Positions 17,900 to 26,574 of a stretch of 64,000 bases of DNA are shown here, one piece after another. Position numbers and translations under genes: made by a program. Source of the stretch: CAVTRI01 sp963737075 (lineage in GTDB: Bacteria > Actinomycetota > Acidimicrobiia > Acidimicrobiales > Palsa-688); NCBI GenBank assembly GCA_963737075.1, contig CAVTRI010000002.1:2170001-2234000 (forward strand), given 5' to 3'. Within the stretch, counting starts at the first letter, position 1. The number at the start of each line of letters is the position of its first letter. Under the pieces are notes generated by a model. That model saw nothing but the letters and a program-made list of their open reading frames with translations. It searched no databases and was not told the origin of the DNA.

Positions 17900-18829
17900 T
17901 CACAGGCTGCTGGCGAACCAAGAGATCGTGCGCCGGAGACCTTCTTCTGGGTTCACCGTCGGCTCCCAGGCGAGCGTCTGGCGGGCCAGGGTGATGTCGG
18001 GGCGGCGTCGCGTCGGGTCGTCCACGGGGGGAGCGCGATAGACGACCCCGGCGGATGATCCGGTCAGCGCGAGGACGGTCTCCGCGAGTTCTCCGACGGT
18101 CAGCTCGGTCGGGTTGCCTAGGTTGACAGGTCCGGGCTCGGCGCTGTTGAGCAGCGCCACCAAACCTCGCACGAGGTCGTCGACGTAACACAGGCTCCTG
18201 GTTTGCGAGCCGTCACCGTACACGGTGAGTGGTTTCCCGGACAGCGCCTGGGTCACGAAGTTCGAGACCACCCGGCCGTCGCCGGCCCGCATGTGCGGCC
18301 CGTAGGTGTTAAAGATGCGCGCGACGCCCACGTTGATGCCACAGGCTCGCTCGTGTGCCATGGTGAGGGCTTCCGCGAACCGTTTGGCCTCGTCATAGAC
18401 ACTGCGGGGGCCGACGGGGTTCACGTTCCCCCAATACGTTTCTGGCTGGGGATGAACGGCGGGCTCACCGTACACTTCACTCGTCGAGGCCAGGAGGAAC
18501 CGCGCCCCGGAGGCCTTAGCGACGGCCAGGGCGTGCTCGGTGCCGCGGCTGCCCACGGCGAGGGTCTGTAATGGCAGCCGTAGATAGTCGACCGGCGATG
18601 CCGGGCTCGCCAGGTGCGCCACCGCGTCCACGCTCCCGGCCACCGGGATCCTCTCGGAGACGTCAGCGTTGATGAACCGGAAGCCTGGAGCGCGCTCGAG
18701 GCGGCTGAGGTTGCGCTGCGAGCCCGTGCATAGGTTGTCGACGCATACCACGTCGTCGCCCCGGTTGAGGAGGGCGGCGCACAAGTGTGAGCCGATGAAT
18801 CCTGCCCCGCCGGTGACAAGGACCCTCAC
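17900..18829 (-). CDS. uxs: UDP-glucuronate decarboxylase (UDP-xylose synthase)
   Basis: 309 residues from GTG 18829, overlapping the ugd stop as GTGA. This is a short-chain dehydrogenase fold with VLVTGGAGFIGSHL at the N-terminus (NAD binding), the catalytic SEVYGEP ... SVYDEAKR (Tyr-x3-Lys), and the Uxs-typical stretches PETYWGNVNPVGPRS, RIFNTYGPHM and YGDGSQTRSLCYVDDLV. It converts UDP-glucuronate to UDP-xylose with internal redox cycling of NAD. Adjacency to ugd makes the assignment strong, although related 4-epimerases share much of this signature. Confidence 0.87.
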   Translation of the reverse strand: MRVLVTGGAGFIGSHLCAALLNRGDDVVCVDNLCTGSQRNLSRLERAPGFRFINADVSERIPVAGSVDAVAHLASPASPVDYLRLPLQTLAVGSRGTEHALAVAKASGARFLLASTSEVYGEPAVHPQPETYWGNVNPVGPRSVYDEAKRFAEALTMAHERACGINVGVARIFNTYGPHMRAGDGRVVSNFVTQALSGKPLTVYGDGSQTRSLCYVDDLVRGLVALLNSAEPGPVNLGNPTELTVGELAETVLALTGSSAGVVYRAPPVDDPTRRRPDITLARQTLAWEPTVNPEEGLRRTISWFASSL

Positions 18830-20097
18830 GCCAGGCCGACCCCCTCGTAGATGAACCCATGGCGGCGCAAGGTGCTGGGCTCGAGCAGGTTGCGGCAGTC
18901 GAGCACCACTCGGCTGCGCATGAGCTCGGCCACCTTGGAGAAGTCCAACCACCGAAACTCGTCCCACTCGGTGACTACGACGAGCACCGCGGCACCTTCG
19001 CACGCCGCGTAGGCATCCTCGCACACCTCGATGCCGTCGATCGGGTTGCGTACGGCCGGGTCGTAGGCCCGGATGACGGCCCCTCCCTGCCGCAGGTGGG
19101 CGGCTACCTGCAGGGCCGGGGACTGGCGCAGGTCGCCGGTGCGGGCTTTGAAGGTCAGCCCCCAGAGGGCCACAACCGTGCCTTCGACCGATCCCCCGGC
19201 CATTCGCACAGCCTTGTGGGCCATCCGGAGGTACTGCTGGTTGTTGACCTCGACCGCGCCTTTGAGCAGGCCAAAGTCGTAGCCGGCGCCGTCCGCGATG
19301 CGGATGAGTGCCGCCGTGTCTTTGGGCAGACAGGAGCCCCCCCAGCCGGGCCCGGGCCGGAGGAAATCGGCCCCTATCCGGCGGTCGTAGCCCATGCCGA
19401 GGACCACGTCGCGGACGTCCGCGCCGACCGCTTCGCAGAGCGCGGCCACGGCGTTGACGAAACTCAGCTTGGTGGCGAGGAAAGCGTTGGATGCGTACTT
19501 GATCGTCTCCGCGCTCGCAGGGTCGGTGACAACCAGGGGTGCGCTGGTCCGGAGGAACATCGCCGACACCTTGATCGCCGTCGACTCGTCGTCCGCGCCG
19601 ATCACGATCCGGTCCGGGTGCAAGAAGTCGTGCACCGCAGAGCCCTCGCGGAGGAACTCCGGGTTCGAGACCACGGCCACGTCGGCACGTTGGAGAGCGC
19701 GTTCAACCACCTTCGACGAGCCCACTGGCACCGTCGACTTATTGATCACGATCGACTCGGACGGGAGGTGCGGCCCGATATCCCCTGCCGCGTCGGTGAT
19801 GTACGACATGTCGGCCCCGCCGTTGTCCGAGAACGGTGTGGGCACGCAGAGCAGGACGAACTCGGCGTTGGCGACCGCCTCCGGGTTGCTGGTCGTGAAC
19901 GCCAGCTGGCCACTGCCCAACCCCTCTCGCACCAGCTCGGTCAGACCGTCCTCGACGATCGGGATCTGTCCATGCCGCAGCTGCTCGATGCGCCCGGCGT
20001 CGACGTCCGAGCAGACGACATGATGGCCGAGGTGGGCGAGGCACGCTCCCGATGTCAGCCCTACGTATCCCGCCCCGATCACAGCTACCCGTGCCAC
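18826..20097 (-). CDS. ugd: UDP-glucose 6-dehydrogenase
   Basis: 423 residues starting VAVIGAGYVGLTSGACLA (NAD-binding Rossmann motif). Further family landmarks are VLLCVPTPFSDNGGADMSY, the substrate loop EFLREGSAVHDFLHPDRIV, and the catalytic thiol in WGGSCLPKD. It oxidises UDP-glucose to UDP-glucuronate using two NAD+. Product and gene order (ugd then uxs, overlapping by 4 bases) imply a UDP-Glc to UDP-GlcA to UDP-Xyl branch feeding the upstream glycosyltransferases. Confidence 0.95.
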   Translation of the reverse strand: MARVAVIGAGYVGLTSGACLAHLGHHVVCSDVDAGRIEQLRHGQIPIVEDGLTELVREGLGSGQLAFTTSNPEAVANAEFVLLCVPTPFSDNGGADMSYITDAAGDIGPHLPSESIVINKSTVPVGSSKVVERALQRADVAVVSNPEFLREGSAVHDFLHPDRIVIGADDESTAIKVSAMFLRTSAPLVVTDPASAETIKYASNAFLATKLSFVNAVAALCEAVGADVRDVVLGMGYDRRIGADFLRPGPGWGGSCLPKDTAALIRIADGAGYDFGLLKGAVEVNNQQYLRMAHKAVRMAGGSVEGTVVALWGLTFKARTGDLRQSPALQVAAHLRQGGAVIRAYDPAVRNPIDGIEVCEDAYAACEGAAVLVVVTEWDEFRWLDFSKVAELMRSRVVLDCRNLLEPSTLRRHGFIYEGVGLA

Positions 20098-20303
20098 GCA
20101 AACTCCCGTGTCATGTCATGCTCCAGCGATGAGGGTGTGGGGAAGTGGGTCCATGCGTAGAAGACCGCGCGGGCGGCCAGGAGCCGCCGCGCGTTCGATG
20201 TGCGGCGACGCACGCTAGCGGATGCCGCGACCTTGCTTTGGGTGCTAAACCATCCGCTTCGATGGGGGCGCTCGCCTCCAGCCCAAGTGAGAGGACGCCG
20301 ACC

Positions 20304-21071
20304 GTGACCACCATCGAATACGTCACCGAAGGCCACGTCGCCGTCGTCACGATCAACCGCCCAGACGCCCGCAACGCCGTCAACGGGGAGGTGGCGAACG
20401 GGATCGAGCAGGCCATCGACCGGCTCGAGGAGGACCCGGCGATCTGGATCGGCATCCTGACCGGGGTCCCGCCGGTGTTCTCTGCCGGGGCCGACCTGAA
20501 GGCGATCAACGCCGGGCGCGGGGGAGAGCTCAATACCAAGCGGGGCGGGTTCGGCGGCATCACCCGTCGGGATCGAAGCAAGCCGATCATCGCCGCCGTC
20601 GACGGCCCTGCCCTCGCGGGCGGTACGGAGATCGTCCTCGCCTGCGATCTGGTGGTCGCCTCCACCAGCGCCAACTTCGGCATCCCGGAAGTGAAGCGTT
20701 CGCTGGTCGCCGGCGCGGGTGGCCTGTTCCGCCTCCCTCGCAAGCTCCCCTTCAACATCGCTATGGAGTGCGCCCTCACCGGCGACCCGATCGATGCCGC
20801 CCGCGCCCATCATTTCGGCCTCGTCAACTACCTCGTCGAGCCCGACCGGGCGCTGGACGAGGCGAAGAAGCTCGCCGAGCGTGTGTGCGCGAACGCGCCC
20901 GTCGCGGTCCGAGAGACTCGCAGAGTCGTGCTGGCCGCAGCCACCGAGGATGAGACGGCCGGCTGGCGGCTCTCCAACGAAGCGATGGCGGCCGCCACGA
21001 GCAGCGAAGACTTCACGGAAGGCTTGACTGCCTTCATAGAGAAACGCCCGCCCGCCTGGAAGGGCGCCTGA
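20304..21071 (+). CDS. enoyl-CoA hydratase/isomerase family protein
   Basis: 255 residues from GTG 20304, with GAGAGG upstream; an in-frame extension back to 20145 is not protein-like. Crotonase-fold features are VAVVTINRPDARNAVNG, the oxyanion-hole strand VFSAGADLKAI, and ALAGGTEIVLACDLVVAS. It hydrates or isomerises an acyl-CoA in the cytoplasm. The usual two acidic catalytic residues are not clearly both present, so hydratase versus another crotonase activity is open. The next gene follows on the same strand after 47 bases. Confidence 0.85.
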   Translation: MTTIEYVTEGHVAVVTINRPDARNAVNGEVANGIEQAIDRLEEDPAIWIGILTGVPPVFSAGADLKAINAGRGGELNTKRGGFGGITRRDRSKPIIAAVDGPALAGGTEIVLACDLVVASTSANFGIPEVKRSLVAGAGGLFRLPRKLPFNIAMECALTGDPIDAARAHHFGLVNYLVEPDRALDEAKKLAERVCANAPVAVRETRRVVLAAATEDETAGWRLSNEAMAAATSSEDFTEGLTAFIEKRPPAWKGA

Positions 21072-21118
21072 GCCTCGTCGGCGGCCCTGCGGCGCGGTCC
21101 CGCCTACGGTGGACGCCC

Positions 21119-21937
21119 ATGACCGCCGCTCCCTCGTCGCCATCTGCGCTCACCGACCAGCTCGAGGAGACCTGGGCGTCGATCCTCGCTCTGGGCCGTG
21201 CGTTAACTGACAACGACTGGTCGACGCCGACTGCGTGTCCCGGCTGGGATGTCCACGCACATATGTCTCACATCATCGGCACGGAGTCGATGCTGGCCGG
21301 CCAACCCGGCCCTGACGCCATCGACGACACGCCTGCGCACGTCCGCAACGACATCGGCCGGGCCAACGAGGCGTGGATCGCCAGTCTCAAGGCCCTGGCG
21401 CCCGCCGAGCTGCTTGCCCGGCTGGAGGAAGTGACACGCGAGCGGCTTCGGCAACTGCGCGCGATGACCGGCGACGACTTCGCCGCCCCCTCGTGGACCC
21501 CCGTGGGTCAGGCCACGTACGGCCGGTTTATGCAGATCCGGGTCTTCGACTGCTGGGTCCACGAACAGGACATCCGGCACGCAGTTGGCCGCCCCGGGCA
21601 CCAATCCGGCCCGGCGGCCGAACAGGCGATCGACGAGATCGAACGGGCCCTCGGCTATGTCGTCGGCAAGCTCGCGGGGGCGCCGTCTGGCAGCCGCATC
21701 CGTTTCGAGTTGACCGGGCCGGTGTCTCGCCAGATCAACGTCGCTGTCAACGGGCGCGCCGCCGTCGTCGACGCCCTCGACGGTGCGCCGGACGCCGGGT
21801 TAGAGAGCGACTCGACGACGTTTGCGGCGCTGGCGTGCGGGCGAATCCCCGGCGAGCCCGTGCCCCCCGGGGTCGTCCTCGAGGGCGATCAGACGCTCGC
21901 CCGGCGCCTGGTTGGCCATCTGGCGTTCACCATCTGA
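21119..21937 (+). CDS. maleylpyruvate isomerase-family (DinB-like, mycothiol-dependent) protein
   Basis: 272 residues. The N-terminal four-helix DinB/MDMPI domain carries ACPGWDVHAHMSHIIGTE (first metal His) and FDCWVHEQDIRHAVGRPG (second and third His), the three-His metal site of the TIGR03083 family. A C-terminal domain (FELTGPVSRQINVAVNGRA) follows. Characterised members use mycothiol as a cofactor, which agrees with an actinobacterial host. The substrate here is unknown. Confidence 0.85.
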   Translation: MTAAPSSPSALTDQLEETWASILALGRALTDNDWSTPTACPGWDVHAHMSHIIGTESMLAGQPGPDAIDDTPAHVRNDIGRANEAWIASLKALAPAELLARLEEVTRERLRQLRAMTGDDFAAPSWTPVGQATYGRFMQIRVFDCWVHEQDIRHAVGRPGHQSGPAAEQAIDEIERALGYVVGKLAGAPSGSRIRFELTGPVSRQINVAVNGRAAVVDALDGAPDAGLESDSTTFAALACGRIPGEPVPPGVVLEGDQTLARRLVGHLAFTI

Positions 21938-21965
21938 GCGCTCAGCCGGACACCGGCGTTGTCGT

Positions 21966-22430
21966 TCAGGCGCCCCCACCCGGCGGGTCGGTTGTCGCTT
22001 CCTGCGTCGCCGGTTTGGCCGGAGGGGAGAGGCGGCCGGCGAGCAGCCGGTCGAAATCCCTCGGTCGTACAGGGAGCCGATGCCGATCGCCGAGCACGTC
22101 GAGCTCCAGAGGGACAACGAGCTCGGCTTGGAGCCGGGCGATGTCGTCCCGGCTTCGCCCGCCCTCGAGCATCTCGTCAGCGACCCGACCGATGGCCGCC
22201 GCCCAGCTTCCGGAGTTCGCCAACCGGCCCACCGCGGCAATCGCTCGCAGGTCGTCCTGGTCGCCGTGGGCGACTGCGTTGAGCCACGCCCATCTCGGCA
22301 CTCTCCGGCCGGTCGCGGTGAACCGCTCCACACAGCGCCCGCTCAGAACCGCGACAGCCTCCTCGATGACAGGCTCAGTGGGTTCTGGATTGGCGGCCTT
22401 CCTCCCGCGTCGGTGCCCCCACACCGTCAC
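21966..22430 (-). CDS. conserved hypothetical protein
   Basis: 154 residues, soluble and Arg/Ala-rich, with no signal peptide or membrane segment. The middle (RRVPRWAWLNAVAHGDQDDL, ARLQAELVVPLELDVLG) looks like a real amphipathic helical protein and not an antisense shadow; the C-terminus is Pro/Gly-rich. I do not recognise a family. It lies between two convergent or divergent neighbours with short gaps, so no operon partner helps. Confidence 0.45.
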   Translation of the reverse strand: MTVWGHRRGRKAANPEPTEPVIEEAVAVLSGRCVERFTATGRRVPRWAWLNAVAHGDQDDLRAIAAVGRLANSGSWAAAIGRVADEMLEGGRSRDDIARLQAELVVPLELDVLGDRHRLPVRPRDFDRLLAGRLSPPAKPATQEATTDPPGGGA

Positions 22431-22537
22431 CGCCTCCTCGCTGTGACCTTCGGTTTTCTTCTTCTACAGCTTGAGAGCTTCCCCTCAGGTTGAGACTATG
22501 CCCGCGACCGGGTGCCCGACAACTGGCGCGCGAGGAC

Positions 22538-23110
22538 CTAGCGGGCCCTCGTTCGCTTCGGGCGAAGGATGTCGCCCACCACCGAGCGAAGCGTCGAGGT
22601 GAGCTCCCGGTCGCCGATGTCCCCGACCAGATTGACTGCCATCATCGTGGTGGCGAACGCGGCAGCGAACGCCGCCGCCATGCGCACACGGTCGGGTTCG
22701 CTCACCGAAGGGTCGGAGAGCATGACCCGAAGCCGCTCCTCCATCTCCGCGTGCGCCCCGTCATGGCCTTTCGTGTGCAGGTCCTCGAAGGCCGACGGGT
22801 TCCGCTGGTGCATGAGGAACAGCTTCCTGTTGGCCTGCATGCGGTCGATGGCCTCGTCGAGGAACCGCTCCCACGCTGCTGTCGTCACCGGTCCGCTGCC
22901 GATGTCGTCAAAGAGACCCTCCGTCAGTTGATGCAACCGCATATGGAGGGCCATGAGCATGTCGCTCTTGCTGGCGAAGTGGTAGTAGAGGGCCGCCTTC
23001 GTAAAGCCCATGCGGTCGGCGATCTCGCGCAGCGAGGTCTTGTCATAGCCCTTTTCGACGAACAGGTCGAGGGCCACGTCCAGGATCCGTTCCCGCGTGC
23101 CGTCGGTCAC
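22538..23110 (-). CDS. TetR-family transcriptional regulator
   Basis: 190 residues from GTG 23110. The N-terminal HTH is classic TetR: TRERILDVALDLFVEKGYD, SLREIADRMGFTKAALYYHF, ASKSDML. The C-terminal ligand domain (residues about 60-190) is helical and not conserved. The gene is divergent from the drug-exporter operon, with two palindromic sites in the 74-base gap, so it very likely represses the transporter and itself until a ligand binds. Confidence 0.9.
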   Translation of the reverse strand: MTDGTRERILDVALDLFVEKGYDKTSLREIADRMGFTKAALYYHFASKSDMLMALHMRLHQLTEGLFDDIGSGPVTTAAWERFLDEAIDRMQANRKLFLMHQRNPSAFEDLHTKGHDGAHAEMEERLRVMLSDPSVSEPDRVRMAAAFAAAFATTMMAVNLVGDIGDRELTSTLRSVVGDILRPKRTRAR

Positions 23111-23122
23111 TACCCGAGAATT

Positions 23123-23144
23123 CTACTTGACGGCCGGCAAGTAG
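23123..23144. promoter_or_regulatory. TetR operator 1 (palindrome)
   Basis: CTACTTG-N8-CAAGTAG is a perfect 7-bp inverted repeat containing the core ACTTGACGGCCGGCAAGT. It lies 13 bases from the tetR start and about 41 bases before the exporter start. Confidence 0.75.
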
Positions 23145-23148
23145 CCTC

Positions 23149-23166
23149 ACTTACCATCCGGCAAGT
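23149..23166. promoter_or_regulatory. TetR operator 2 (near-palindrome)
   Basis: ACTTACC-ATCC-GGCAAGT repeats the half-sites of operator 1 with one arm mismatch, 24 bp downstream of the first site. Together the two sites cover most of the divergent tetR/exporter promoter region. Confidence 0.65.
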
Positions 23167-23184
23167 AAGCCTCAGGAGGTGAAA

Positions 23185-24156
23185 GTGACGGGCGCCTTGA
23201 TGATCGAAGCTGAGGGCCTGAGCAAGTCCTACGGCTCCACCACGGCCCTCGCCGGCGTCGATCTCGCCGTGGAAGAAGGCACGATCCTGGGGCTGCTGGG
23301 GCCCAACGGTGCTGGCAAGACGACGGCCGTGCGCATCCTCACCACGCTGGCGGCGGCGGACCGGGGCTCGGCCCGGGTGGCCGGGTTCGACGTCCGCACC
23401 CAGGCGTCGGAGGTTCGCCGCCGCATCGGAGTCGCCGCTCAGGACGCCACCCTCGACGACCTGTTGACCGGTCTGCAAAACCTCGTGATGGTCGGAGAGT
23501 TGAGCGGGCTTTCCCGCCGGAGGGCTCGGGCGCGTGCCGAGCAGCTCCTGGAGCACTTCGACCTTACGGATGCTTCGGGCCGGGTGCTCAAGGGCTATTC
23601 GGGCGGTATGCGACGGCGCCTGGATTTGGCGGCCAGCGTGGTGACCCGCCCGCATGTCCTTTTCTTAGATGAGCCAACGACAGGACTCGACCCGACCAGT
23701 CGCCAGCGTGTGTGGGAGGTGGTCCGGCAGCTGGTGGCGGCCGGGGTCACCGTGCTGCTCACCACGCAATACCTGGAGGAAGCGGACCAGCTCGCCGACC
23801 GGGTGCAAGTGGTCGACCACGGCCGGGTCATCGCCGCCGGGACGCCCGACGAGCTCAAGCGCTCCATCGGCGGCGCCCGAATCGAGATCACGATGAGCGC
23901 GCCCCACCGGGAGGTCGGCTCGATGCTGATGCCCTACCTCGACGGCGTCCCCTATGTGAGCGACGACGGCTTGCGGGTGAGCGCCCCGGTGCGCAAGCAG
24001 CCGGGCCTGGCCACGACCGTCGTCCGGGCGCTCGACGACGCGGGCGTCTCGGTGGACGACGTCGAGGTGCGCAACCCGTCTCTCGACGACGTGTTCTTCG
24101 CCCTGACCGGTGCCCCCGCCGACCGCGAGATGCAGGATGAAGAGGTGGTGGCGTGA
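23185..24156 (+). CDS. ABC exporter ATP-binding protein, DrrA type
   Basis: About 323 residues from GTG 23185, placed by AGGAGGT at 23174-23180. The nucleotide-binding domain has Walker A GPNGAGKTT, Q-loop DATLDDLLTG, signature YSGGMRRRLDLA, Walker B VLFLDEPTTGLD and the H-loop region TTQYLEEADQLAD. The C-terminal extension of about 90 residues (residues 230-320) is typical of daunorubicin-resistance DrrA proteins. It energises export of a drug or lipid through the permease encoded next, with which it overlaps by 4 bases (GTGA). Confidence 0.92.
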   Translation: MTGALMIEAEGLSKSYGSTTALAGVDLAVEEGTILGLLGPNGAGKTTAVRILTTLAAADRGSARVAGFDVRTQASEVRRRIGVAAQDATLDDLLTGLQNLVMVGELSGLSRRRARARAEQLLEHFDLTDASGRVLKGYSGGMRRRLDLAASVVTRPHVLFLDEPTTGLDPTSRQRVWEVVRQLVAAGVTVLLTTQYLEEADQLADRVQVVDHGRVIAAGTPDELKRSIGGARIEITMSAPHREVGSMLMPYLDGVPYVSDDGLRVSAPVRKQPGLATTVVRALDDAGVSVDDVEVRNPSLDDVFFALTGAPADREMQDEEVVA

Positions 24157-25013
24157 CCGCGACCCTCGTCGAGCTTCCGGAGGCGGCGACCGCGGTCACT
24201 ACCTCTCCGGATCCAGGGCGGCAGCTCGGCGCCGCAGCCCGCAACGTGTGGGTGATGGTGCGGCGCAACCTGGTGCACATCGCCCGGGAACCCATGCAGC
24301 TGTCGGATGTGACGATCCAGCCGGTGCTGTTCACACTGCTGTTCGTCTACGTGTTCGGCTCCGGCATCCCGATCCCGGGCAGCAGCTATACCGACTTCGC
24401 CTTCGCAGGCATGCTGACGATGAACCTCACGACGTCGTCTGCCGGCACCGCGGTCGGCCTCAGCACCGACCTCAGCACCGGGATGCTCGAACGGTTCCGG
24501 GTCCTGCCGATGTGGCGGCCGGCGGTGCTCGTCGGCCGGACGCTCTCCGACCTGCTCTCCGGAGCGCTCTGCGTCACCATCGTGGCGTTAACCGGCCTGG
24601 CGGTCGGCTGGCGGCCGACGACCGGATTGCTGTCCGTGCTAGCGGGGTTCGGGGTGGCCTTGCTGTTCGGCTACGGGCTGTCGTGGGCCACCGCGTGCCT
24701 GGGCCTGATCTCGAAGGGCCCGGAGTCTGCCATGTCGGTCGGCTTCGTGGTCATCTTCCCCCTGGCGTTCGTGTCCAACTCGCTGGTCCCTACCCGCCAC
24801 ATGCCGGACTGGCTGCGGACCATCGCCGACTGGAACCCGGTGAGCGCGGTGACAGCGTCGGCCCGGAAGCTGTTCGGGAACCCCGACCCGATTTCCACAC
24901 ACAGCTGGCCCGTCATTCATCCCACGGCGGCTGCGCTGCTGTGGTCAATCGGCATCATCGCCGTCGCCGCCCCGCTGGCGGCCCATCTCTTTCGCCGCCG
25001 CACGTCGGAGTAG
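24153..25013 (+). CDS. ABC exporter permease, DrrB/ABC-2 type
   Basis: 286 residues with six predicted transmembrane helices (for example VTIQPVLFTLLFVYVFG, MSVGFVVIFPLAFVSNSLV, LLWSIGIIAVAAPLAAHLF). The loop VPTRHMPDWLRTIADWNPV is the conserved ABC-2 segment seen in DrrB and NodJ-like permeases. The N-terminal about 35 residues are cytoplasmic. It forms the transmembrane partner of the upstream ATPase; both are probably controlled by the divergent TetR. Confidence 0.9.
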   Translation: MTATLVELPEAATAVTTSPDPGRQLGAAARNVWVMVRRNLVHIAREPMQLSDVTIQPVLFTLLFVYVFGSGIPIPGSSYTDFAFAGMLTMNLTTSSAGTAVGLSTDLSTGMLERFRVLPMWRPAVLVGRTLSDLLSGALCVTIVALTGLAVGWRPTTGLLSVLAGFGVALLFGYGLSWATACLGLISKGPESAMSVGFVVIFPLAFVSNSLVPTRHMPDWLRTIADWNPVSAVTASARKLFGNPDPISTHSWPVIHPTAAALLWSIGIIAVAAPLAAHLFRRRTSE

Positions 25014-25021
25014 CCGTCAGC

Positions 25022-26314
25022 TCATTCCCGCCCGGCCAGATCCCGCCGCAGCTGCTCGCTGGCCAGCGCGGCGTGGTTGAGGATATTGCGGGCCATCGAC
25101 GACTCCTGTTCTGACGCCCGGGCCCGGTAGATGTCGGCTCGCGCCGCGTGCGCATCTCGAGACGCGGGGTCTGCGAGCACCGCAAACTCCGCCATATGGC
25201 ACGCCAGGCGGGAGTCGCCGTCCGCCAACAGCTCCTTCGCCCGGGCCACGACCGCCGCAGTGCCCCCGGCAAGTTGCACCCACTCGCGAGCCTGCGCGGC
25301 TCGTGGCGCCGGTAGGAGATTGTCCGGCTCGCCGTCGTACCAACCGCCGTAGCGGCGCCACACGTTGCGGACCAGGAACTGGGGATGGTCGTACACCGGG
25401 CGCAGGTAGGGCTTGGCGGCGAGGTGGGACGGGACCTCCACGCCGTGGATCACCTGGTCCAGGGTGCGGCCCTCGTTCATGAGGGTCAGCGCCTGGTCCT
25501 CTATCGCGTCGAGCAGTTCCGCAGTGTCAGTGAGGGCCTCACGGATGCGGTCGGCGCCGAAGATCGGCAGGCCGTGGCCAGAGACCATTATGTCCGCGCC
25601 CAGACCCGCCATCTGCCGAAGCGATATCGCCCAGTCGCTCAGATAGCGCTGCACCTTCTGGGGGTTCCCCGCGTTTGGGACCGCATAGATAAAGAGATCA
25701 CCCGGGTGCAGCAACCGCAGCTCTGGTACCCACGTCCACGTGGCGTCGTCGGTCTCGCCGCGTCCGTGGTGCAACTCGAGCGTGAGCAGTCCCTCGCGGA
25801 GCGTGAGTCGTTCGTCGTAAGTGACATCGGGGAAGCGGTATCCGGTGGGCCAGCGGAACCGGTCCAATGGGAGCCCGAACTGACGCTGATTGATCGCGGT
25901 GTTCCAACCGAGGGTGCGTTCATAACGACGAAAATGCCCGGCCATCGCGACATGTCCGTACACCTTTGGAGGCGCCCACGCCTTCTCGAGGGCCTCCGCT
26001 TCAAAGCGGCTCGTCCCGAAAATGTGGTCGACGTGATGGTGGGAGAAGACGGCGGCTGCCAGGCGCGTGGACGGACGCCACGCCCGGACCGACTCGTACA
26101 CGACGTCGCGGTCAAACATCCCGCCCGTGTCGAGCATCACCAGCCCGTTGCCGGTGTCGAGGGTGGTGATGCTCGCCACGCTCTTCAGGTAGAGGACACC
26201 GTCGGCGATCTCCTCCGCCCGCCGATCTTCGACGGCCGCGACAGGGTGCTGCTGATGGACCAGGTCGGCGCGGCCGTTCCAGTGCTCGTCGGCCAACTCC
26301 CGGATCGTCGGCAT
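25022..26314 (-). CDS. alkyl-sulfatase-like metallo-beta-lactamase-fold hydrolase
   Basis: 430 residues from ATG 26314, preceded by GGGGAGG five bases upstream; the open frame continues to 26590 but that part is not protein-like. The metal site FSHHHVDHIFG (HxHxDH) lies near residue 90, with ELHHGRGETDD and HPGDLF further on. The C-terminal region with NLLPAPRAAQAREWVQLAGG and many Ala/Arg helices resembles the dimerisation domain of SdsA1-type alkyl sulfatases. It probably hydrolyses a sulfate ester or a related substrate. It is convergent with the permease gene, 8 bases apart. Confidence 0.8.
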   Translation of the reverse strand: MPTIRELADEHWNGRADLVHQQHPVAAVEDRRAEEIADGVLYLKSVASITTLDTGNGLVMLDTGGMFDRDVVYESVRAWRPSTRLAAAVFSHHHVDHIFGTSRFEAEALEKAWAPPKVYGHVAMAGHFRRYERTLGWNTAINQRQFGLPLDRFRWPTGYRFPDVTYDERLTLREGLLTLELHHGRGETDDATWTWVPELRLLHPGDLFIYAVPNAGNPQKVQRYLSDWAISLRQMAGLGADIMVSGHGLPIFGADRIREALTDTAELLDAIEDQALTLMNEGRTLDQVIHGVEVPSHLAAKPYLRPVYDHPQFLVRNVWRRYGGWYDGEPDNLLPAPRAAQAREWVQLAGGTAAVVARAKELLADGDSRLACHMAEFAVLADPASRDAHAARADIYRARASEQESSMARNILNHAALASEQLRRDLAGRE

Positions 26315-26325
26315 GACGCCTCCCC

Positions 26326-26440
26326 TCAAGCTGCGATTTGCGACAGCGTGAACGTCAGCATGTCTTCGTAGACGCTGAGAATGCTCTGACCATACGCGGG
26401 GTTGGTTGCCCATTTCCCGGTCAGTGATACGCGTGGGGCC
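26326..26440 (-). pseudogene. C-terminal remnant of a glucosaminidase-like protein
   Basis: Reading the minus strand up to the TGA at 26326, the last 37 codons give SLTGKWATNPAYGQSILSVY and then a short tail. The WATNPAYGQ...ILSVY pattern is the end of an endo-beta-N-acetylglucosaminidase/lysozyme-like domain. Upstream the homology stops abruptly near 26440, where the divergent cheB leader begins. It is probably a leftover gene end rather than an expressed gene. Confidence 0.35.
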
Positions 26441-26574
26441 AGACGCCGCCGACAGGTAGCTCGAGCATGTCGCGGCGTCCAAGGTGCAGTACGCTCGGGG
26501 CGAGAGCAAGAGAGGGGTGTGGCCGAGACCGTGTCCCCCCGGCGACCTCGCCGGCTGGCCGGCCGACAGCAGCA

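Noticed and set aside
18859..20160. Plus-strand open frame of 433 codons opposite ugd
   Set aside because: Shadow of ugd, which has all catalytic motifs.
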